The notes under the pieces were generated by a model. That model saw only the letters and a program-made list of their open reading frames with translations. It was not told the DNA's origin and made no database searches. Made by a program: the position numbers and the translations under genes. From Herbiconiux sp. (lineage in GTDB: Bacteria > Actinomycetota > Actinomycetes > Actinomycetales > Microbacteriaceae), in contig NZ_JAHFUY010000030.1 of assembly GCF_023264895.1 (NCBI RefSeq), positions 1-39,519 on the forward strand: DNA of 39,519 nt. The letters run 5' to 3'. Shown here one piece after another: positions 25,247 to 31,303 of this stretch. Every line of letters starts with the position of its first letter. The first letter of the stretch is position 1.

Positions 25247-25282
25247 GGAGATGAGATTATCTCATCAGCATGCCGATGTCAG
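25247..25282 (-). promoter_or_regulatory. Leaderless promoter overlapping a palindrome (copy 2)
   Basis: Minus strand: CTGACA (25282-25277), 17-bp spacer, TAATCT (25259-25254), seven bases, ATG 25246. Palindrome ATGAGATTATCTCAT at 25251-25265. The -35 overlaps the stop codon of the PH gene. Confidence 0.6.
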
Positions 25283-26088
25283 CCTAGGGTGGGGATCGGG
25301 TGCTCGGTGAGGGCGCCGAGGAGGTCGGCCGTGAGGCGGGCCGAGGGGATGTCGTGGAGGACGACGGTGAGGTCGGGGCCCGCCGTGACGCGGATGTCGC
25401 CGGAGGCGGCCGCCGCCTGGAAGGGGGTGCGGCGGAGGCGGACGTCGGTGACTCGAGCGAGGTAGAGGTCCTGGCGGTCGCGCACGAAGAGGCCTCGGCG
25501 GGCGATGATGCGGCGGGTGGTGACCGTGTAGCGGTGGCCGAGCCAGGCGAAGAAGGGCAGCAGCGTTCCGAAGAAGACGAGCGCACCGGCCGCGGCGAGC
25601 GCCGCCCAGTTCTGCCATTCCTCGACGAAGCGTCCGCCGAACCAGCCGTAGGCCGCCGCCGTGGCGAAGAGGATCAGCACCGGGAACGTGAGGCGGCGGG
25701 CATGCGGTCGCACGCGCACGAGGATGGCCTCGGGCGTCGGCTCGACCGCGGTGGTGTAGCCGCCGTAGCCCGGGTGGCCGGAAGACGGGTCGCCCCTGCC
25801 GTCGTCGCCGTGGGTGCCCGGATCGGTGTCGCCGAAGCCTAGGTCGGCGAATCCGGGCTCAGCCAAACCAGGCTCAGCGAACCCGGGCTCAGCAAATCCG
25901 GGCTCAGCGAACCCAGGCCCACCACCGGCCCCCGGCCCCCCGGGGTAAGGAGGCGGCACCGGATACGGCACCCGCTCGGGCTGCGGCGGCACAGGATACC
26001 GCGTGGTGCGCTGGTCGGCGTCGGACGGGGATCCGGCCGCACCCCACCCGAACCGCTCGGTGGCGTCGGAGGAGGGGCGCGGGGTCAT
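25279..26088 (-). CDS. PH-domain (bPH2-type) membrane protein
   Basis: 269 residues, ATG 26088, 11 bp after birA. Residues 1-115 are Pro/Gly-rich and disordered, with a PGFAE tandem repeat at about 58-82. Two membrane segments follow (134-150, 162-182), then a bacterial PH domain (186-265: RYTVTTRRIIARRGLFVRDRQDLYLARVTDVRL). The equivalent position in mycobacteria, next to birA, is also held by a PH-domain membrane protein, so the partner relation is old. Function unknown; the domain may bind lipid or protein at the inner membrane face. Its last 58 codons were copied into 23056-23229. Confidence 0.85.
   Translation of the reverse strand: MTPRPSSDATERFGWGAAGSPSDADQRTTRYPVPPQPERVPYPVPPPYPGGPGAGGGPGFAEPGFAEPGFAEPGLAEPGFADLGFGDTDPGTHGDDGRGDPSSGHPGYGGYTTAVEPTPEAILVRVRPHARRLTFPVLILFATAAAYGWFGGRFVEEWQNWAALAAAGALVFFGTLLPFFAWLGHRYTVTTRRIIARRGLFVRDRQDLYLARVTDVRLRRTPFQAAAASGDIRVTAGPDLTVVLHDIPSARLTADLLGALTEHPIPTLG
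25840..25917 (-). repeat. 15-bp tandem repeat encoding PGFAE
   Basis: About five imperfect 15-bp units inside the PH gene encode PGFAE, PGFAE, PGFAE, PGLAE and PGFAD. The units differ mainly at third codon positions. Such a coding minisatellite is prone to copy-number change without frameshift. Confidence 0.8.
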
Positions 26089-26099
26089 GCCCTCATTCT

Positions 26100-26960
26100 T
26101 TACCGGGAATCTCCGATTCCGCTGTCGTCGTGCCGGAGGTGCGTCACATCGCCCGCCGAGACCACGAGCGGCGCCTGGCCGTCCGGCAGCTCCACGACGA
26201 GCCGCCCGCCCTCGTCGAGCGACCGCGCGACACCCCGCCGCACGACCCCGCCCGGAAGCTCCACCTTCACCGCGCGGCCGAGCGTGACCGACATCCGCAC
26301 CGCGTCGTCGAGCACCCCGCTCGCCACCGCATCGCCCCCGGATGCCCGCCAACGGTCGTAGAGCACGGTCAGGTCGTGCAGGTAGCCGGCGAGCACCGCA
26401 TCCGGATCGATCTCCTGCACACCGGCGAGCAGCAGCGACGTGGCGGTCGGCACCGGCAGCTGCTCCTCGGTGAGCGTGAGGTTGACGCCCGCCCCGATCA
26501 CGAGACCCGACGCATCCGGAAGCAGCTCGCCCAGGATGCCGGACACCTTGCGGCTGCCGATGAGCACGTCGTTTGGCCACTTGAGCCCCACGGGGACGGC
26601 GCTCCGGTGCGCGAGCCCGTGCACCACCTGCGCCATGGCGATGCCCGCCAGGAGCGGCAGCACCCCCCAGCGCTCGACCGGCACGGCGCGCCCCTCGTCG
26701 TCGTGCGGGCGCAGCAGCACCGAGATGGCGAGCGACGAACCGGCCGGAGCGCTCCAAGTGCGACCGAGCCTGCCCTTGCCGGCGGTCTGGTCGTCGGTGG
26801 CGACCACGGCGAGATCCGGCCACTCCGCCGCCGACGGACCGGCCGCCGCCTGCGCGAGCACCTCGTTCGTCGACCCGGCCCTGGCCATCCACTCGAACCG
26901 CGACGCCGTCGCCGACGACAGCGGGAAACGGGGATGCGGAGCTCGATGAGGCAGATGCAT
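26100..26960 (-). CDS. birA: Biotin-[acetyl-CoA-carboxylase] ligase
   Basis: 286 residues, ATG 26960. Attaches biotin to the carrier domain of acyl-CoA carboxylases in two steps through biotinyl-AMP. Biotin/ATP loop [18 protein letters not shown] (around 60-77), [19 protein letters not shown] (about 128-146) and GAGVNLTL are intact. There is no N-terminal DNA-binding domain, so it is a group I, non-repressor enzyme. It is divergent from accD, whose complex is its substrate, and is followed closely by the PH gene. Confidence 0.94.
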   Translation of the reverse strand: MHLPHRAPHPRFPLSSATASRFEWMARAGSTNEVLAQAAAGPSAAEWPDLAVVATDDQTAGKGRLGRTWSAPAGSSLAISVLLRPHDDEGRAVPVERWGVLPLLAGIAMAQVVHGLAHRSAVPVGLKWPNDVLIGSRKVSGILGELLPDASGLVIGAGVNLTLTEEQLPVPTATSLLLAGVQEIDPDAVLAGYLHDLTVLYDRWRASGGDAVASGVLDDAVRMSVTLGRAVKVELPGGVVRRGVARSLDEGGRLVVELPDGQAPLVVSAGDVTHLRHDDSGIGDSR

Positions 26961-27043
26961 GCCGCCAAGCTACCCGACCGCGCCCGGCTGTTGGAGGTTT
27001 CGGCAACGAAGGGGCGGGAGGGGTGGCCGGTAGAGTGAACGGC
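26961..27043. promoter_or_regulatory. Divergent leaderless promoters birA / accD
   Basis: On the minus strand TAGCTT (26972-26967) is six bases before the birA ATG. On the plus strand TAGAGT (27031-27036) is seven bases before the accD GTG at 27044. Neither start has a ribosome-binding sequence at useful distance. The -35 elements are not clear. Confidence 0.5.
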
Positions 27044-28648
27044 GTGAGTGAAGACGCGACGACCGACCAGCCCGACATGTACACGACGGCGGGCAAGCTG
27101 GCCGACCTGAAGAACCGTTACCACGAGGCGGTGACGGCCTCCGGGGCCGCCGCCATCGAGAAGCAGCACAAGCGCGGCAAGAAGACCGCCCGCGAGCGCA
27201 TCGAGCAGCTGCTCGACCACGGCAGCTTCGTGGAGATCGACGAGTTCGTGCGCCACCGCACCCACGCCTTCGGCATGGAGAAGTCGCGGCCCTACGGCGA
27301 CGCCGTCGTCACGGGCACCGGCACCATCCACGGCCGCCAAGTGGCCGTCTACGCCCAGGACTTCACGATCTTCGGCGGATCGCTCGGCGAGGTCGCCGGC
27401 GAGAAGATCATCAAGGTCATGGACCTCGCGCTGAAGACGGGCGTTCCGATCATCGGCATGCTCGACTCGGGCGGCGCACGCATCCAGGAGGGTGTCGTGG
27501 CGCTCGGCAAGTACGGCGAGATCTTCCGCCGCAACACGGCCGCGTCGGGGGTCATCCCGCAGATCTCCATCATCATGGGCCCGGCGGCCGGCGGTGCCGT
27601 CTACTCCCCCGCCCTCACCGACTTCGTGATCATGGTCGACAAGACCAGCCAGATGTTCGTCACGGGTCCGGATGTCATCAAGACCGTCACCGGCGAAGAC
27701 GTCGGCATGGAGGAGCTCGGCGGCGCGCTCACCCACAACAGCGTCTCGGGCGTCTCCCACTACCTCGCGAGCGACGAGGACGACGCGCTCGACTACGCCC
27801 GCGCCCTGCTCAGCTTCCTGCCGCAGAACAACCTGGCCGAGCTCCCCTCCTACGACAGCGAGGTCGAGCTCGAGATCACGGATGCGGACCGCAAGCTCAA
27901 CACGATCATCCCGGATTCGCCCAACCAGCCCTACGACGTGCACACCGTCATCGAGCACCTCGTCGACGGCGGCGAGTTCCTCGAGACCCAGCCGCTGTAC
28001 GCCCCCAACATCGTGGTGGGCTTCGCGCGGATCGAGGGCCGGAGCGTCGGCATCGTCGCCAACCAGCCGAGCCAGATGGCAGGCACGCTCAACATCGAGG
28101 CCGGCGAGAAGGCCTCCCGCTTCGTGCGGTTCTGCGACGCGTTCTCGATCCCGATCCTCACCCTCGTCGACGTGCCCGGCTACCTGCCCGGCACCGACCA
28201 GGAATGGACGGGCGTCATCCGGCGCGGCGCGAAGCTGCTCTACGCCTACGCCGAGGCGACCGTGCCGCTCGTGACCGTCATCCTCCGGAAGGCCTACGGC
28301 GGCGCGTACATCGTGATGGGCTCAAAGCAGCTCGGTGCCGACATCAACCTCGCCTGGCCCACGGCCGAGATCGCGGTGATGGGCGGTCAGGGCGCCGTCA
28401 ACATCCTCTACCGCGGCGAGATCAAGCGCGCCGAGGAGGCGGGCGAAGACGTCGCGGCCGTGCGCACCCGCCTCGCCAACGAGTACACCTACAACGTGGC
28501 GAGCCCCTTCCTCGCGGCCGAACGAGGCGAACTCGACGGCGTCATCGAGCCGGCGGCCACCCGCGTAGCCATCACGAAGGCCCTCCGAGCCCTCAAAACC
28601 AAGCGCGCATCACTCCCCCCGAAGAAGCACGGCAACATCCCGCTGTAG
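27044..28648 (+). CDS. accD: Acyl-CoA carboxylase, carboxyltransferase beta chain
   Basis: 534 residues from GTG 27044. Carboxyltransferase subunit that moves CO2 from carboxybiotin to acetyl- or propionyl-CoA, giving malonyl- or methylmalonyl-CoA. The two crotonase-like halves are complete: [67 protein letters not shown]-like [15 protein letters not shown], and [15 protein letters not shown]. Residue 423 (Ile in GAYIVMG) is the site that in Streptomyces separates broad (Ile) from propionyl-selective (Asp) enzymes, as I recall it. The epsilon subunit gene normally next door is 5.2 kb away at 33878. Repeat element D follows 20 bp after the stop. Confidence 0.95.
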   Translation: MSEDATTDQPDMYTTAGKLADLKNRYHEAVTASGAAAIEKQHKRGKKTARERIEQLLDHGSFVEIDEFVRHRTHAFGMEKSRPYGDAVVTGTGTIHGRQVAVYAQDFTIFGGSLGEVAGEKIIKVMDLALKTGVPIIGMLDSGGARIQEGVVALGKYGEIFRRNTAASGVIPQISIIMGPAAGGAVYSPALTDFVIMVDKTSQMFVTGPDVIKTVTGEDVGMEELGGALTHNSVSGVSHYLASDEDDALDYARALLSFLPQNNLAELPSYDSEVELEITDADRKLNTIIPDSPNQPYDVHTVIEHLVDGGEFLETQPLYAPNIVVGFARIEGRSVGIVANQPSQMAGTLNIEAGEKASRFVRFCDAFSIPILTLVDVPGYLPGTDQEWTGVIRRGAKLLYAYAEATVPLVTVILRKAYGGAYIVMGSKQLGADINLAWPTAEIAVMGGQGAVNILYRGEIKRAEEAGEDVAAVRTRLANEYTYNVASPFLAAERGELDGVIEPAATRVAITKALRALKTKRASLPPKKHGNIPL

Positions 28649-28668
28649 CCCACCCCCAGGGCCCACAC

Positions 28669-28785
28669 CACGCAACAGGCCCTACCCGCCGACCCAGAGC
28701 GATACCGTCGCCGGATGACGCCGCGCAGCGACGTCATCCGACGCCGGCATCGCATGTCGCCTGCGCCGCACGAGGGGCGGCGCAG
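28669..28785 (-). repeat. Structured repeat element, copy D
   Basis: Minus strand. Hairpin 1 arms CTGCGCCGC/GCGGCGCAG (28785-28777 and 28769-28761): relative to A-C one C-G pair has become T-A on both arms. Linker complement 28760-28752. Hairpin 2 spans 28751-28701, about twenty pairs with one mismatch, capped by CGTCGC-TGC-GCGGCG. Tail to 28669. Only about six differences from copy E over ~117 bp. It starts 37 bp after the stop of the flavin-monooxygenase gene, same strand, between two convergent genes. Confidence 0.85.
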
Positions 28786-28822
28786 CAAAAACACCCTCAC
28801 ACCCCGCGCACACCTCCGCCGA

Positions 28823-30025
28823 TCACAGGAACGGCGTCCCCGCCTCCTGCCCCGCCAGCACCCGCCCGTGCACCTCGAAGTTCGTGTTGATCGCCAGTGC
28901 CGCATGCAACGACAGTGCATCCAGATCCCGATGGATGCGCTGGATCGGCACCGAGCGCTGGATCGCCGACGCGCTCGAGATGTCGAACAGGGTGCGCACC
29001 GCCCGGCGCGCGAGCCGCACCACCTGGGAGCACTGCCCGCGGATCTCGGCGCGCTCGAACACGCTCAGGTCGCGGCCTGTCTCCGCGGCCTCCGTGAGGC
29101 GGCGGGCGAGATCGTCGCGCAGCAGCTCGGCGGCCTTGATGTCGGTCGCGGCCGAGGCGAGCTCGACGTGGGTGATCTGCGCCTCGGCCTGCACCCACGA
29201 GGTGTAGGTGATCTTCCGGCCCGGCAGCCGATCGAGGAACGCGTCGAGCGCACCCTGGGCGGCACCCACCGGTGCGCCCATGCTGTTCACGAGCACCGTG
29301 GGGAAGAACGCCGCCTTGTAGAGCGAGGAGTCCTTCGTGGCTTCGGAGAGATTGAGGCCACCGAGCGCCTCCATGAGCGGCAGCGTGCGGTGCTCGGGCA
29401 CGAAGACGTCGTCGGCCACGACGGCGTTGCTTCCGGTGCCGGCGAGACCCGAGGGATCCCAGTCGTCCTCGATCCTGAGCTCCTCCATCCGCACGAGCGG
29501 CAGGAGCATGCGGGGCGGCCCGCCCGCGGTGGCGCCCTCGTCGACGGCCGCGGCGAGCGCATCCCACGCCGCAGAACGGCATCCGGTGTTGAAGGGCCAT
29601 CGGCCGCTCAGCCGGTACCCGCCCTCGACCGGGGTGAGCGTTCCGCCCGGGCTGAAGATGGCGGCCACGCGGGTGTCGGGGCTCGTGAAGACCTCGCGCT
29701 GCGCCTCGTCCGGGTAGTGGCCCACGAAGTAGGTGCCGACGGTGTGCAGCGAGCAGACCCAGGCGGTCGAGAGGTCGGCGCGGCCGATGGCCGAGAGGAT
29801 GCGCACCTGGTCGGTGAGCGGCGCCTCGAGGCCGCCGTAGCCCACGGGAGCGGTGAGGCGGAAGACGCCGGCCCGCTCGAGCAGCCCGATCGACTCCTCG
29901 GGCACGCGGTGCTCGGCCTCGGCGCGCGCCGCGTTCTCGCGGAGCGCCCCCTGGATGCGCTCGACGGCGCGCAGCACGTCGTCTCCCGACGCGATCGTGG
30001 TGGTGGCGGGTGCGGTGATGGTCAT
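28823..30025 (-). CDS. Acyl-CoA dehydrogenase-fold flavin monooxygenase
   Basis: 400 residues, ATG 30025 with GGAGGAG upstream. The fold is that of acyl-CoA dehydrogenases, but it resembles the group D flavin-dependent monooxygenases (HsaA/HpaB/DszC type): an N-terminal helical part (ERAGVFRLTAPVGYGGLEAPL), a middle beta part (GGYRLSGRWPFNTGCRSAAWDAL, GTGSNAVVADDVFVPEHRT) and a C-terminal four-helix bundle ending in QRIHRDLDALSLHAALAIN, where the H-R-D near the end fits this group. Such enzymes use FMNH2 or FADH2 from a separate reductase, which is not in the window. The divergent AraC regulator suggests induction by an unknown substrate. A plain acyl-CoA dehydrogenase is less likely. Confidence 0.8.
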   Translation of the reverse strand: MTITAPATTTIASGDDVLRAVERIQGALRENAARAEAEHRVPEESIGLLERAGVFRLTAPVGYGGLEAPLTDQVRILSAIGRADLSTAWVCSLHTVGTYFVGHYPDEAQREVFTSPDTRVAAIFSPGGTLTPVEGGYRLSGRWPFNTGCRSAAWDALAAAVDEGATAGGPPRMLLPLVRMEELRIEDDWDPSGLAGTGSNAVVADDVFVPEHRTLPLMEALGGLNLSEATKDSSLYKAAFFPTVLVNSMGAPVGAAQGALDAFLDRLPGRKITYTSWVQAEAQITHVELASAATDIKAAELLRDDLARRLTEAAETGRDLSVFERAEIRGQCSQVVRLARRAVRTLFDISSASAIQRSVPIQRIHRDLDALSLHAALAINTNFEVHGRVLAGQEAGTPFL

Positions 30026-30203
30026 GGCGGTCTCCTCCGTTGCAGTGCCGGTGCCGCGACGCTAGTCGCACGCACCGCGTCGACTCGATCCGATTCCGGC
30101 AGGCGGCATCCGGATCCGGCAGCCGATCCGGTTGAGATCGCGCCCACCGCGTGCGCATAATGCTGGGACACCAGCCCGTCCGACGATGCACGACGAGGTG
30201 CCG
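30026..30203. promoter_or_regulatory. Divergent promoter region with AraC-type operator repeats
   Basis: For the rightward regulator: TTGAGA (30132-30137), 18-bp spacer, CATAAT (30156-30161). Two direct repeats, TCCGGCAGGCG (30095-30105) and TCCGGCAGCCG (30115-30125), lie 20 bp apart, just upstream of that promoter and facing both genes; AraC proteins typically bind such two-turn repeats. The ribosome sites GGAGGAG (leftward gene) and GAGG (ahead of ATG 30204) are clear. Confidence 0.55.
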
Positions 30204-31166
30204 ATGGAATCGATCCGGCCGCTCCGCGCCTTCCCGGTCGTCGCCGCCTCCGACCCCGACGACGTGTACCGGGCCGCCGCGAAGCTGATGAGCAGGCACC
30301 GGATGCACCTGCCCCAGCGCACGACCACCATGCGGGCCCGCATCCAGGCGGCTCAGCTCGAGACCTCGGCGCTGCTGTGGTTCGAGTACTGCACGCCCAC
30401 CGAGATCTTCTCCGATCCGCTCGAGGGCTACTCCACGGTCCACGTGCCGATGGCCGGGCACCTCGAGGTCGAGCACGACGGCGACTGGCACCCCGTGAGC
30501 ACGGGCACGGGCGCGGTCTTCTCCGAGGGCAGCCCCGTGCGGATGCGCTGGAGCGGCGACCTGAGACTCCTGGTGGCCCGCATCGACCAGACGGCCCTCC
30601 TCGAGCGCCTCGGCCGCCTCACCCGGGTCGACTCCCGCCCGCTCGTCTTCTCCCCCTTCCTCGACCGCCAGGGCGCGGGCGGTGCCGTCACCGGAGCCGT
30701 CATCGCCGCGAGCCGGGCCGTCGAATCGGCGGGCGGCTCCGGTCTCGATCCTCGGATCGCACGGCACTTCGACGATGCCCTCGTCAGCGCCCTCCTGCTG
30801 GGCCACGGCCACACCTATACCGACGACCTCCTCGCCCCGGTCGCCCTTCCCTCACCACGCGTCATCCGCACGGTCGTCGACCACCTCGAGGCCCACTACG
30901 CCTCCGACCTCACCGCGGCCGACCTCGCCCGAGTCGCCGGAGTCTCCCAGCGCTCCCTGCACGACGCCTTCCACCGCCGCTTCGGCATGAGCCCCCTCCG
31001 CTACCTCCGCGACCTGCGCCTCGACCGAGCCCGAGCGGCCCTCCAGTCAGACCCCACCGCCACGGTGGCATCCGTAGCCCCCGCAGTCGGCTTCCCCCAT
31101 CTCAGCCGCTTCGCCGCAGCCTACAGAGCCCGCTTCGGCGAACCCCCGCACCGAACCTCTCGCTGA
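30204..31166 (+). CDS. AraC/XylS family transcription regulator
   Basis: 320 residues from ATG 30204, which has GAGG at proper distance; the ATG at 30186 lacks one. Residues ~1-190 form an AraC ligand-binding-like domain (STVHVPMAGHLEVEHDGDWHPV, VFSEGSPVRMRWSGDLRLLVARID). The C-terminal ~100 residues are the double helix-turn-helix: LTAADLARVAGVSQRSLHDAFHRRFGMSPLRYLRDLRLDRAR, then VASVAPAVGFPHLSRFAAAYRARFGEPP. The domain pair is typical of activators of aromatic or alkane catabolic genes, so it probably activates the divergent flavin monooxygenase gene (inference). Confidence 0.9.
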   Translation: MESIRPLRAFPVVAASDPDDVYRAAAKLMSRHRMHLPQRTTTMRARIQAAQLETSALLWFEYCTPTEIFSDPLEGYSTVHVPMAGHLEVEHDGDWHPVSTGTGAVFSEGSPVRMRWSGDLRLLVARIDQTALLERLGRLTRVDSRPLVFSPFLDRQGAGGAVTGAVIAASRAVESAGGSGLDPRIARHFDDALVSALLLGHGHTYTDDLLAPVALPSPRVIRTVVDHLEAHYASDLTAADLARVAGVSQRSLHDAFHRRFGMSPLRYLRDLRLDRARAALQSDPTATVASVAPAVGFPHLSRFAAAYRARFGEPPHRTSR

Positions 31167-31186
31167 CCCCACCCCCGCGGCACCAC

Positions 31187-31303
31187 CACGTAACAGGCCC
31201 TACTCGCCGACCCAGAGCGATACCGTCGTCGGATGACGCCGCGCAGCGACGCCATCCGACGCCGGCATCGCATGTCGCCTGCGCCGCACAGGGGGCGGCG
31301 CAG
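31187..31303 (-). repeat. Structured repeat element, copy E
   Basis: Minus strand, beginning at the base after the stop codon of the gene at 31304. Hairpin 1 arms 31303-31295 and 31287-31279, linker complement 31278-31270, hairpin 2 31269-31219, tail to about 31187. Against copy D one stem T-G pair is T-A and one A-T pair is G-T, so pairing is kept. D and E are direct repeats bracketing the flavin-monooxygenase and AraC genes. Confidence 0.85.

Larger units (their letters stand above)
21074..25452. repeat. Tandem duplication, ~2.2-kb unit
   Basis: Two units, 21074-23229 and 23300-25452, each with a secreted cell-wall-binding protein gene, a leaderless promoter and the last ~58 codons of the PH gene in the same order and spacing (33 bp from start codon to PH stop in both). 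The period is 2223 bp between matching PH stop codons. Confidence 0.85.

Noticed and set aside
25279-27096. 605-residue reading of the PH-gene frame extending into birA
   Set aside because: The upstream half is a shadow of birA; the ATG at 26088 gives a normal PH-domain membrane protein 11 bp after birA.
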